From Polyodon spathula (taxonomy: Eukaryota; Chordata; Actinopteri; Acipenseriformes; Polyodontidae), in the NCBI RefSeq assembly GCF_017654505.1, contig NC_054555.1, forward strand, positions 2,526,835-2,590,834: a stretch of 64,000 nt of DNA, read 5' to 3'. Position 1 is the first letter of the stretch. Every line of letters starts with the position of its first letter. This document shows positions 41,352 to 53,812 of the stretch, in pieces. The position numbers and the translations under genes are program-made. The notes under the pieces are model-generated. The model saw only the letters and a program-made list of their open reading frames with translations. It made no database searches and was not told the DNA's origin.

Positions 41352-42481
41352 ATTTCATCATTTCAGGCAGACTGCAAACAGCTTAAAAAGTTAAGGTGTA
41401 AAACATAGCAAAAACCAAGACAAAATATAGTACACTGAAAACGAAATAATATTTAGAATAGAAAGATGAAGTTCCCATGCTTGTAAGAATCAGGTTAATA
41501 TTAAGAGAGTATTGGATCTGTGCTTTGGGTTTGACTGCATTGGTTGGTATTTGAATGTGTGCTTCAGTTATTATGTGCACCGTCTATGTTAAGGGAGTTG
41601 GAGATTTGAATTATCACCATGAACCGAGCAACGTGTTTGATAAATAACAACACAGTGTGCTGAAAGCATGTACATCATAAAAAAAACTAAACAAAAAAAC
41701 AACCCAGACAATTACAGTAAACACCTGTCCCAGCCTTGACATGATCTGTATTGTTTTTTTGTTTTTTTAATTTTATTTTGTTCATTGCTATGGTTACCTA
41801 GTTTTGTCCTTCCTGTTAAGAAATACAACCCTCTGGAGTGTTACATTTTTTTTATTTTTTAAACCAGGGTTTAGAATAAACGAATGCTACCCTCTGCGCA
41901 ACAACTTTTATTTTATAATCACGTTTTTTATTTATTATTTTTACCATATACAATGCAATATAAATGTTTTGTGCCCCTCACGCTAGCATGGCATCCCAGA
42001 GCATGCACAAAGATACAAACAAAACAAGAGAGCTCATATGCACAATACACTCCAGCTACAAGTAATTATATAAAATCACATTAAACAAAGTACGTTTTCA
42101 ATTTAGACTTAAAATAATCCAGTGTTTCAACCTGCCTGATTTCCACCTGAATGGAGTTCCGCAAACGAGGAGCACAGCAGCAACTGTGGCTTCAGTTGTT
42201 TGTTTTTTTTTCTGTTTTTTTTTTTTTAATAACTAAGAATTCTGCATCTACTCTGTTCCACTGTGAAATTGAAGGGAGTGGTTCAACCAGAACCATGGGG
42301 CAGAGCATGATTACCTGTATGTGTGAATTCAGAACAACTGGCCAGCTAACTCTTAAATGCTGGCTACAAAACTCCTGGAAAATATTTTAGACTAGCCTCC
42401 TGAAATACTGATAAATAATATATAGATAAAACTGTCATTGTAAAACTTGAAAATAAAAGCCTTTAATATGTCATTAATGGC
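41352..42481. other. Non-coding stretch, no gene recognised
   Basis: T-rich runs near 41751-41780 and 42200-42230. Words near 42105-42180 (CCACCTGAATGGAGTTCCGC) resemble part of a dispersed retroposon I cannot name. Open frames 41804-42084 and 42151-42390 lack motifs. Confidence 0.4.
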
Positions 42482-42556
42482 GGTTGTGGTTGTGGTTGTG
42501 GTTGTGTTGGTTGTGGTTGTGGTTGTGGTTGTGGTAGTGGGGGGGGGTGGGGGTGC
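42482..42556. repeat. (GGTTGT)n minisatellite-like tract with G run
   Basis: About nine GGTTGT units with one GTTGTGTTGG slip, then a G8 run and GGTGGGGG. The strand is strongly G/T biased. Confidence 0.93.
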
Positions 42557-45500
42557 TTCAGGCCAAAATGTAATTGATCTTAGAATTTGCAATTCAAATC
42601 TATAATTTAAATTCCATCCATTATACACTGTGGGATATGTTATAAAGATGACAAACTGTTTTACTGAATATTATGTAGATTAGCAAGCTTCCAACAGTGT
42701 TCTGTCTAGTTTTCTTGCTTGGTAACTAAACTAATAGTAATTTGAGTGATTACCATTTCAATTCCAATGTTTCTCATCCTTAAACATGTCTTGATACACA
42801 GTTTTTGTATGACTTTAAATGTACACACAAACACACACACAAAAAGTGCCAATAATAATTGTGATATTCTTAATAAACTATGGATTTTGTGGGGTATTAA
42901 ATATTAATTAAGTCAATAAGAAAAGGCAAGATAAGATAAGGATTGTACTTCAAGGTAGCTTTGGCAACCACATTTTTAATAACTGCAAGATTACTGTCAT
43001 TATATTTGTATTATCTTTCGGGTGGAGCTTTGTGAGTTTTTAATTTGCAAAGTAATTAGTGAAATCTAGCAATATATCTTGTTATGTAGTTTGATAAATA
43101 ACAACACAATGTGCAGTTTGAAGCTAATAAAAACCACGATTGCCTTTTGGGCGAGCTGTTATGGTATTGCGAGGTCCTTAAATACTGAGTTTTTATATGT
43201 GTATGCCACACAAAATAAAGCATTTCCACTTACTGACAACTTGGAAAGACATGCTGTTGCCATGATTGCTTCAGTTATTAGTCTGCACAGCCATATTAAG
43301 AAGAGCTAATAGATTCAGATGCACACTGTACAGCTCAGAGACTGCAAAAACAACCACAGGGTTATCATTTTACTAATACTATGGTTTCTAATCGCCTGGG
43401 GCCGTTCCAGTCAGGGGTACTTAATCCAAAGAGCAATTACAGGTTAATCACACTGCATTCTGGTTTATGTGTTGAAATAAAAAAGAAACTGCATGTTGTC
43501 TGAGGCAAACATAGACTCACTTCTCCCTTCTGAATATTCAGGTTGTTTGCATGACCTGTAGGGTACTTATCAATAGCAGTCACTAATTACAGTGGCTCCA
43601 GTAATAAATCATGCTCATTAAGAAACTCTTGAATTTGTTTACAGTTTGAGAGGCAGCAGCGTTATTTTAAAGCCAGGTTTATTAGCAAAGCCCTTGTTCT
43701 ATTTCAACAGCAAGCATGAATACAAATTCTTAAACAATTATTTTTAAGACATGCTTAAGAAACATGCACAGTGTTCATTTATAAAAGGCTTTCTAAGCCT
43801 TGCGGTTTAAGCCTTTCATTTTCGTTACATTAATAGTTTGCCAATATACTCTACCTATGTTTACACTCTATTCCCAGTGCAGTGTGTGTTCCAAATGTAA
43901 GCAGTCTTCCACAATTACAGTATGTGCTGCGTGTTTACCATTTATTTCTATACCAGGACTTAGCAGTTATTATTTTTTTTTAATATAAGGAAAATAGAGT
44001 TACACTTTATTTGCGTGGCATAAATACATTTTTAATTGATTGAAATTTCCCAAGTTTAGTTTCATGTTAAAAAAAGAAAACAGTCAACAGTTAATATATG
44101 CAATGGTTGTGTACACATTGTCATACAGTATATGGCATTGCAATGCTGTACTCATGTTCCATGTGTATGCTTGGTATGTTTATTAATAGTTTCCTGTCCA
44201 AGAAAAGACACACAAAGACTCTACTGTCTGTAAAACACATAAAGTTATCTTGCCATTGTCATATGGTTACGTTTCCCTTCTGCATATTGAGTGTTTATTA
44301 ACATGTACCAAAACTTTAATAAATGTGTAATTACACATCAATGAGATACTTATCGATGCCCCACAAAATAAAATGTTAACTGCAACACAGAGCCTTGCAT
44401 CTACTGGGTGTGATGTTCTGCAAGCCACTCCAGGAATGTGCTGCAGTATATTCTACCCGATACTCTGTCACAAATGAATTATCGCCTTGTGAATTTGCTT
44501 CAAGCAAATCTGAAGAAAAAAATGCAACTAGACAGAATACAGTTTTCTCCATCCCCAGATGGAAACCCTGACGATGTGACATCCTGTGGTTGTGTCGGAG
44601 ATCCTGTTCATCCAGAAACTGCGACAAAGGTTCTAACATGTTTGAGCATAGTGCCAACTGAAGTAACATTACCTGGGATAAACAACGTCTTAACCCCCAA
44701 GCATTCACTAGAATACTAGAATAATGTTAGCTAATACAAATCACATATGCCATGAGAGGCTGTGAATGTGTGCTGTACCTTTTGAGTGTTCACGTTCAAG
44801 GCAATACGCAATGTGACACAAAGCATCATCGCGATTGTCAGATTATTTACAGTACATGATTGGTTACTGATTTCTTAGCAAATGTAATCTAATAATTTCC
44901 AGTATTTATTAATCAATTTACTTCCTTTTTTCTCTTGACAGTGGCTTAAAAACAAACAAACAAAAAGACCCGCCACTGCACAGTTCCAGATGCCTCTCTT
45001 TAGAAGTGGTGTTTGAGGAATCCTGCATGGCAGAAACAAATTAAAAAAAAAAAACAACTCAGAAGCCAGGAGAGAAAGTGTTGATTTTCTGTTAGCAAAG
45101 ATGTGAAAGCTATAAGTAGCAGCATGCTACCTGCGGTGATCTTTTAATTCGTAATTCAAACAGATGGATGGGTGTACAACGCTGCAGAGATTATCTTGTA
45201 ATCTTATCTGCTGTATCCAAGACATCCTATTTATTAAGCTCTCACCATTAATGCAACAGGGTTACTGCTCTTGCTATACCCCTCTGGGTAAAACAAAAGT
45301 GACTGGCTTTTGACAATGAATAAAGCAATTTAATCATCTGAATGATGCCAAACAGAACCATTATAATCCCATCCATCTGGGTCAGTATGTGCCTACTAGC
45401 CTACGAACAGGTATTTATCAAAGATTCAGAAGAGGTGATTAAAGATGCACTCAGTCACAATGGCTTTATTCTGCTGTTTGAATGTGCTTTGTGTTACAAA

Positions 45501-47540
45501 TGTGCCCATTTTTTGGTGAGAAGATGATTCGTGAAGGAGAATAGAAGTGGGAGTCATATGGGAGAGAGAATACTGCTCAGCTGGGATTAAAGACTATTCT
45601 GATGCTGTAATCACATGTATTGATTTACATGTTGTGTCAGCCATACGAATTATTGATAAAGATCTACTGCCCATGGTGAAAGGTTAGAAGTTTTTTAGTG
45701 GCTTATACTGTATGCCTCTGATGATAATCCTTGATGATATAGATATGTCACCTATATGTATAGCTCATGTCCAAATTCTAGCAATTCTGTATAGGTTTGC
45801 TTGAATTGTCTTATTAAACCACTCCTTTGCATTCTGCTTGGGAGCTCGTTTCAAATCAATTGCTGAATACTTAGGCTTAAGATGCATCACGTTCTGAGAG
45901 CTAGAAGCTTTGATCAATATTAATGCTATGGGTGTTGTATCTCTGCAAATAAAGTGACACAGCACCATGTTCAAGGGTAATGTTTTCTGTCAGCCTACTG
46001 CCACTTCATATGGTTCAAACCATCACTGTGCTTTGGATTTGATCTGATCCATCATACTGCCTATCCTTGAAGTGTGACAATTGTGTAGTGCGATTATTAC
46101 TAGCAGGCTCTGTGCCAGCTGACTTTTCCAATACATTTTGTTATCAGTAATGCTGGAACAGAATCCATGCCAATTTTTGGTGCTTCATGCTTGCATCCTT
46201 CAGGGCTGCATCTCTGTAATGAGTGTCAATAGGGAGTCTGCAGACAGGGAAAGAAAATGTCATGCACTATTATCAACAGAGAGCATGCATTTACTGTTGT
46301 CTCCAATTGTATCACTGATAAATACCATAAGACCTTCATACAAGTTGGCATTCATAATGACCAGGGATGATATGACTTGCTTATTGTTATCTGCTGCAGC
46401 ATACGCAAAGTCTGTGTAAGACATTAATTTCATCTAATTGAAAATTATTTTGATCTTCTCCTTCTTTTATTGTTTGTCCCAGCATGAAGCAAGTGAAAAA
46501 AAAAAATTCTGATGCAGAAACAGTACGTACAACCCTGTAAATTAATTAGTCTTGTGAAATTAAAACACTTCTCATCAAAAGCTATTAATCGCTTAATATT
46601 ATGCACATAAGTTATATGCTAATGAAAATGCATGTATGAAATTAAACCAGGCTATTTAACTACTATAAATAATGAATAGTACAGGCATGCTGTGAATGCA
46701 TACATTCATACATACTGCACACAGAGGATTTACCAGGAACATTTACTGTACTGTAATTATTCCATAAAGGAGGATAGCTGAAGAGTGACAAAACCACAGC
46801 ATTCCGTGAACATCCATGGAGTATCCTGTTTATATAACAGTAGAATATATTGAAAAGAAACACAAATCAAGCAACTCCATTTGGAGATTCACTTCTATAG
46901 CTGCTCATAGATAAAACACATTCAGATGTTCCCAAGAAAACATACAATGGTGCTAAAATATTTTACATTTCAATGCTTTATTTATTTCTTTATTGTTTTT
47001 CATAGGTACAGATACAAACCAGTGTTATAAATCAAATCCACCTCCAAATATATCCACTGCATGGACCAGATTTCTGGTTTGAGGTTTGAATAGAAATCTA
47101 TTATTTAAAATTTCTATTAAAACAGCTTGCTGGTTTTATTATTCGGGTCTTTTACTTGTCTTGCTGCAGACAGATTCGTGTCTGTTCCCCAAAAATAACA
47201 TTTAAAAATCCAGATGGTGTGGAGCATATTACAGAGATCAGTCCTGGAATCAGAGTTTAGAATAAATCTTTCTAATGCATTTAAAGAATATCTAATTCAC
47301 GTAACATCTGACAAATGAAATAAACAGCCATGTGTGCAGAAGGAAATAGTTTTAATTTGATGAGTGTAACTTTCTTTATCCTTGGAGCGCTACTGACTAA
47401 GTAGGTGGCATCTGTTGCACTGCCTACCCAAGCAGAAGTTAATTATTATTGTGCCTTTAAAATCAAATGTTTTAGAGATCACATACAATATTCTACTTTT
47501 AATAATTTAAATGAGCTTGCTGTAACTCATCTAATTGCAT

Positions 47541-47542
<2 letters not shown>
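42557..47542. other. Non-coding stretch, no gene recognised
   Basis: About 5 kb without a recognisable gene or clear mobile element. Open frames at 43079-43309, 44376-44708 (minus), 44438-44719 (plus, overlapping the last), 45765-45974 and 46138-46419 show no motif, and the two at 44.4-44.7 kb exclude each other. GTTACACTTTATTTG at 43999-44013 resembles the end of a family A/B element but nothing else follows. A candidate conserved element at 43580-43690 is listed as a finding. Confidence 0.45.

Positions 47543-47625
<83 letters not shown>
47543..47625. repeat. (TAA)n microsatellite
   Basis: About 27 TAA units with one TAAA slip at 47591. Confidence 0.96.
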
Positions 47626-47626
<1 letters not shown>

Positions 47627-48322
47627 TTTTTTTTTAAAGGATTCATTTTCAGAACTCATAAAACAAGGCACATTTCAAGTCTGACATTATTCAAGTACCT
47701 GCCGTTTGACATGTCATTGTTAGATGATGTTTCCCCCACTTAAAACAGACATCAGGTCGAGCCCAGATACACAATTACAGGCATTATAAAAAGTAGTGAT
47801 AAAGTTAAGTTATTATGCTTAAAAATACATACTCAACAACAGAAGCCTGGCAGCACTGTTTCATTAAAAAACATTGGGTCTTTAGTCCTATTTAAATTAT
47901 GTGCAAGACAAGGCAATTTATCAAAGCTGATCAGAGACCTACTTAGCTGAGTCAGCATTTTCAGCAGATGAGTATTTTAGATGTATACAAATGAGAGGAT
48001 AGACTGGCTTTAGAAACCTGTTAGAAAACACATTTGTCACTGTAAATGAAATGTATCTTTCTGATGACCTTGCAATATCAGAAATGAAGAAAAATATGTC
48101 ATTTTTGTTATTCTTTTAAATTAACGCCACACAATATGGAAGACAGAGGGAGTCATTGTTTGTAAACATGCCTCTGCCATGTTTAATACAGAATGCCGTT
48201 TCCTGCTCCAACACATATTTAACACATCTATGAAACTTTTTTTTTTTGTTGTTATTTTTAAAGAGTACTGACATATTTGGATTTCCATATTGTTACATTC
48301 CCCTATTACATATCTATTGACT
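47626..48322. other. Non-coding stretch, no gene recognised
   Basis: No gene or repeat recognised. The last 8 bases (ATTGACTG, about 48315-48322) are the proposed left target duplication of the next element. Confidence 0.5.
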
Positions 48323-48629
48323 GGGTAACAATTTATATTAAGGTGCTGCTTATATCTGCTTTATAAATATATAGTAGATGCTTAATAACTATGTTATAGA
48401 GTGTTAATAAATCTGTATGTGACTATTGCATGGTTAAACATCCCAAAGTAGAATAGGTGGCTAAAAGCTGCCCCCTTTATAACTGTAAATCTCTGTATGG
48501 CTTGTGCATGGTTATAAACCATATATAATGTGTTATTGACACTCTATAACATAGTTATTAAGCATCTACTATATATTTATAAGCATTTATGAAACACTAA
48601 TAAGCAGCACCTTAATATAAAGTGTTATC
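48323..48629. mobile_element. Long-TIR MITE family B, copy 2, with probable 8-bp target duplication
   Basis: Left end GGTAACAATTTATATTAAGG and right end CCTTAATATAAAGTGTTATC are near-complements, and GTGCTGCTTAT pairs with ATAAGCAGCAC. TAGTAGATGCTTAATAACTA on the left pairs with TAGTTATTAAGCATCTACTA on the right. The element is flanked by ATTGACTG on the left and TTTGACTG on the right, 7 of 8 bases matching. An 8-bp duplication is the hallmark of hAT transposases. No coding capacity, so it would be non-autonomous. Confidence 0.9.
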
Positions 48630-50528
48630 TTTGACTGTTAGCATGAGACTGAACTTCAACAAACAGGTCATGAAAATACATATGTTTTCCATCAAGCCTG
48701 TGGCTTTTACAAACACTGCTACTGTATAATGTAATTGCCCTGCTTAATGGTGTTTACTAGTTGCATCTCCAAATAGTTGCATCCATTTGCTATTTCCTTT
48801 CATGATGGAATGGGCCGGTTAGTTCTGGATGACATTTATGTGTTGGATTTACAGTCACTGCTATCTGAACTTGTGATCCATTAGTGCTGCTGTGTTAGTA
48901 GCTGCAGGGAATCTCTTACTGAATTTCTCTTACCCCTTATGGCCACTGATGAATGAATGCATAAGAGAGTTTGCTTCCGGGGAAATGTAGACCTGATCAT
49001 GCGGTTCATGATGCAGAAAATATTTAAGGTCGAGTGTCCTTTTATTAAAGTGCCCAATTATTTTAAACCCCGATTTTCCCCTCAATTTGGAATGTGCAAT
49101 TATTATTTTTTCCCCCTCACAACAGCAATTCTACGCACAGCTCAGGAGAACTGAAGGTTCAGTGGGTATCCTCACATCCCACAACTGAGCCAGCTTCCTC
49201 TTCTACACCCGAGAGTGCATGTCAGTGAGGTACCAGCCTCTGGACGGCAAAGGCACACTGGGCGCCTGGTCAGCAGGGTGCACTGTAGCACGATGAGGAG
49301 AATCAATCCAGAAGTTTTCCCTCTCTCACCCATGAGAGCACCAGAGCCAATGCAATGCTCCACTGGGGAAGCCCAGAGTGTCACTTTTTAAATTGATTTT
49401 GCTCACAGGCACCAGATAATATGCAATTACACGGCTAGTTTGCTGACCTCACTTTTCTTCTATGCTGCCACTGAACTCTAAAAAGCTTTCTATTGAAAAT
49501 AACATTTTTTTTTAAAATTATTCTTAATCTATGGCTCCATTATACTCATAAAAACACTTTCTTCTTTGTGTTTTTATAGAAACTAATCTGTTCCAACCCA
49601 AGTGTGTTTAATATGTAAAGGGTAAAATGGTAATTAGTTATACGCACAACAAAAACAATGTCTTTCAGTGTGTGACTGTATCAGGGGTACACATTGAACA
49701 TTAAGCATTACATAAAAGCCTGTATTCTCTATCTCTGAACTGCTCAGATACATCTGATTAAATGTGGAAACAAGTATTACAATGTGGCCCTATTAGGATC
49801 AAACATTCTCATCTTGTTAATATGTCATTAAGCCCTTCCAGGTATATTCAATGTCAAATGAAATTTATTTAATTGGGTTTTTATGTGAATATGGTGGCTT
49901 CTAAATCAAAGATGGGGTTTTAGGAGGATATGCCAGATTTCTCCACCAGCTCATTAATATCCTGAGCTCTAGCAAAATGATGCATCTAATGCCTTAATCT
50001 GCAAGTTCAAGTATAGGGGAATGGGGGGAGAATGAAGTGAGGAGCAGTCTATTCTGCACTGAATGACAGTCATGCCCTTAATCCGAATTTGAGGGTCTGA
50101 GGGGTGCCGACCAGCATTTCTGAGTCCTATTGTTTTAACCGACAGGAGCTATATATTTAAATGGAAATTAAACAATTGACATGTATTTTGCTTTTATAAT
50201 TACGTCGATGTATGTATTAATGTAAGCGTCTATTTATGCAAGTTAAGCATGAAGCAAAACAAATGCTGCACCAATATTTATTTTCCATTGCATTGTCTTA
50301 AGAAGCAGCAAGTGGCTTTTAAATATGCCTGGAATCTGCAGCATGCCATGTGCTCCCTACTGCAAGCCATTGCTGGTCCAGGCTCTTCTGACTTCTGCTA
50401 TTCCCAATAAAAAAATATGGTATTATACAGTAACTATGACATGCAAAGTTTCATCCAGATGTAAAGTTTTTATTTCAAGTAGCTCAGGCAGGCCTACCAA
50501 GCTAAACCTGTCAGTTCGTTTTTAATCA
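48630..50528. other. Non-coding stretch, no gene recognised
   Basis: Open frames 48957-49154, 49172-49384 (minus) and 50325-50525 have no motifs. Nothing else supported. Confidence 0.5.
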
Positions 50529-50690
50529 CTTTGCTTCAAGTGTATCTATGTACTGTGTATTCACACAGTAGTTACTAAGTAAATACACATGCACCTGCAT
50601 TGTTACAATGCGCTTAATGTGTAAATCTTCTTGCACCATCTATCCATAACCCTAACCCTAACACAACCGTGTACTTGTATATATTGTGAA
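50529..50690. mobile_element. MITE family A, left arm, core and start of right arm
   Basis: The left arm reads AAGTGTATCTATGTACTGTG, TAGTTACTAAGTAAATACAC and CGCTTAATGTGTAAATCTTC. A short core, TAACCCTAACCCTAAC (50646-50661), is followed by ACAACCGTGTACTTGTATAT of the right arm, after which the element is lost. Same order as the copy at 18.5 kb. Confidence 0.78.
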
Positions 50691-52328
50691 AAAAAACAAT
50701 CTGACTCCTTCGAAAATGCTTTCCACTTGGTAATTTTTGGCAAGACAAAATGATGACTGCTAAAAAAAGAGCACATTTATTTTTGCACTTGTTATGGACA
50801 GAGCAATAAATACTGCCCCACACAAACTTTGACACTAATCTAATTTGCACAGCCATTTTCAATGTAAAACATATTGCACTAGAATAGAGGCATCTTCGCA
50901 GTGCTGCCAGCTTCTAATTACACTTGTACTACCCTCACAAGATTAATAATGACAGTTTCACACCACCCTACATATTTCATTGAAATCGGATGAATCTTGA
51001 CAACATAAAAACAAGTGAGGCTGACAGGAATCTGCTTCATTTATCTGATAAAAGAAATGTATTTACACTATAGATTGATTTCTCTTGTTTTTTTTTGGTG
51101 ACATCCATTTACAAATAGATACAGTAGATAGATAAAATAAACTAGACAAAGGACATTTCATTGTTTTGTCCCCAGGGTTGATCTTGACAATGACTAATGT
51201 GTGTTTCACTACACTGGAGCAATCACTGTGTAGGAATCCAAAGTGTGTTTTTCTTTGGCCTGGAGCTCACCCTCTGGCATGATAGAAGAGCTCTTGAGGA
51301 ACCAAATCGCCAAGAGTTGATCTTAGCCTGCCCCCAAAGGGAAACGCCATTGCAGAGACAGTGAAGAGAGCAAGACCTCAATTCCCTTTCAATTACACTT
51401 TACAGCAGTGTTCCCAGCATGAGTTCCCATTGTCTACAGAAACATGATGTATTCTCAAGATAAAGATACATATCATATATTTATCGTATTTATCATAGGG
51501 GTAGTTTTGACTAGTTAAATTCCCTTTGCTCTGGCTCATTTCAGTTCCATTTCCACAGATTTAAACAAATTAAGATTAAGGGATAATACAGTAAGCAGCT
51601 GAGCACATTAATTCTCATTAATTGCTCTAGTTTAATAATGTCAGCTGAACAATAACTTGAATTTCTTTCACATCACTGATTTGGAAAACAAGGAAAGAAC
51701 TTTATGTGTTTCAAAAGTTAAGAGAGCGTTCAATCTCTTGTCACTTACAGATTTCCAATCTGAATCGCTAAGTACCACACAGAAGTTTGAAACAGCAAGG
51801 TGGCATTTCAGTTTCATGATTGATTTAAACGTCAGCTCTTGTTATGTTCTTAAAGGCAATTTCCAAATCAACAGTTGCTTTTTCACCTACCTTCCTGTGA
51901 GAGTACGGTAAAAAAAAAGAAATGCTTTAAAAATGTTAGAAGTTTGTTTTAAATAAATGTGCACTGTCCACATAAATGACAGCCACTTTCACGGTATTCA
52001 CATTTAAATGACTGGCTTTTCTAAAAGTACACATTTAACAGTTAATAACATTTCACACATGTTATCTGTGTATGGATAACTGCCAACATCTGTTCTATCT
52101 TTTCTAACTATAAGATTACTGAAACAAACGCATGTTAAGTAAGACATGCAAACTAAAAGTCTTCATTAAAAAAAAACAAAAAACAAAAAACTGCTATTCT
52201 TTCAAAACCGCACATTTGAGATGGGCATAGCAGATAGAAGTTCAAGAGAGTCGGGATTATTATATCAAATGGGTTATTACCTATAATCCATTTAATAGCT
52301 GCAAATTGACATGTCGTATCTCTTACTA
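50691..52328. other. Non-coding; candidate conserved element near 51570-51655
   Basis: No gene recognised. Open frames at 50614-50862 (minus) and 51657-51911 lack motifs. An A-rich run lies at 52167-52190. Confidence 0.45.
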
Positions 52329-52622
52329 CTGTGTATTTAATTAGTAGTAACTTAGAATGTAAATTACAATGTTACTGTGCATAGTTACAATATACTTAAT
52401 ATACTCAAAATATTTTACATGATATTACCTTAACACTAACCTTAACTCTAACCCTAACCCAAACCCACCTAACCCTTACATCTATCATTCAAAAACATTT
52501 ACACATTAAGTACATTGTGTAACTATGCATCACAACAATACAATTCTGTGTCAGTACACATGTATTTTCTAAGTAACTACTATGTAAATACACAGTCATT
52601 AGAGACTCTTCATGTAAATACC
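52329..52622. mobile_element. MITE family A, most complete copy
   Basis: Left arm: GTGTATTTAATTAGTAGTAA, AATTACAATGTTACTGTGCA and TACAATATACTTAATATACT. Core: about nine CCCTAA-type units, degenerate (52430-52480). Right arm: AAACATTTACACATTAAGTA, ATGTATTTTCTAAGTAACTA and AAATACACAGTCATTAGAGA, ending CTTCATGTAAAT. The arms are imperfect inverted repeats of each other. Non-coding. Confidence 0.8.
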
Positions 52623-53584
52623 GTAAGCAGGTGTGCGGGGACTCAACAGCTGAACACAAATACAACTTTTAAGTTTTAAAAACTTTGGCCAAAGGGTGCT
52701 TTTAACTTCTCCAAACAACTTAAGGCATACGATTGTTAATTTAATCAATTCGATTGCTGTTAATCAATTCGCTTTGGATGTAAAAAAGAAAAATAGAAAA
52801 GGTCTCGCTCTTTGTAATTGAATTTATTAAGGTCATCAACATAAAAGTCAAGTTAGCGAATAACTAATATGACAATGGTGGTTCACAGGCAGGCACATTA
52901 CAGTGACACATGATTTCAGGTCAAATTGCAATAAAGTGGCTTTGTTATTTCACACAGATCCTTACAAATGTGATTACTGATACATAAACCGGTGGCCGTC
53001 TGTCATTTCTGAAAGGCCATTTTAATAAAGTGCCTGTTTCTCTTTTAAACAATGTTCCCGCTGTTTACTTATTGGAATTTAAAAAAAAGACATAATAATA
53101 ATAAAGCAAAGCTACAGTTAAGTAGAACCTGTTATTAATATGCTTTTCCTATTAGAATTCATTTAGATTCATCCACATATTAAACCGAAGAGCCAGGAAT
53201 ACATACCAATCTATTTCTCTTGTGTTAACCTGCCTTTTTTTCACTCATTAATGACATCACTCAGCCCTTTAGCGAGTGGCACATACCTCTTTATCATTCC
53301 ACTTAATCAATGTAAGCAGCCAGTCAAAGCTTATTTATTCATCTGTTGTCAAGGACACTGGGTTAGATTTTAGAAGCCTGACTTTCAGTCTAGAAAGGGG
53401 GACTTGCTGTATGTTATAAACATTTACTTAACGTGTCACACAGCAGATGTTTAATAGACTAAGTATCAGAGTAAGGCATTGTGGTTGATAATGCCAATGA
53501 TGATGTAGCTACAGTACATTAATAAAGATAAACCCCATGTCAACTTTGTTTATCAGGGCTTGCAAAGCTCAAAGGCAGATATAG
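52623..53584. other. Non-coding; two candidate conserved elements
   Basis: No gene. The pieces 52965-53075 and 53225-53345 are low in simple repeats and dense in transcription-factor-like words; see findings. Confidence 0.45.
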
Positions 53585-53812
53585 CCTCCACAAAGCTGCT
53601 GTAAATGTTCTGCTCTGGGAGGCCCAATCGATTGCAGTGAGGTTGACCTTCTCCTACCCGCTGCTCAATAACATCTCGTAGATGCTGTAAACACTTTGAG
53701 CATGTGGGCAAACTGCTCATGTGTGTGCAGATCTTTTCTTGCAAACACAAGCATACAGTTTTGTCTAAATCAACAAATCAAGAGAGGCAGCAGGGAAGGT
53801 GCAGGAGAGTAG
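53585..53812 (-). repeat. Dispersed repeat, copy 2 (inverted partner at 39.3 kb)
   Basis: The reverse complement of this segment aligns with 39315-39628 at about 96 per cent. It lacks the 80-base internal piece of the other copy, and the right-hand 20-30 bases are more diverged. The frame spanning RDVIEQRVGEG and LGLPEQNIYSSFVE is open here too, within the frame 53553-53750, and fuses to unrelated sequence after FVE. No terminal repeats or poly-A are evident, so the kind of element is unknown. Confidence 0.8.

Noticed and set aside
44376..44719. Two long frames on opposite strands (110 and 93 codons), considered as an exon
   Set aside because: They exclude each other, carry no recognised motif and no convincing splice sites; kept as chance frames.
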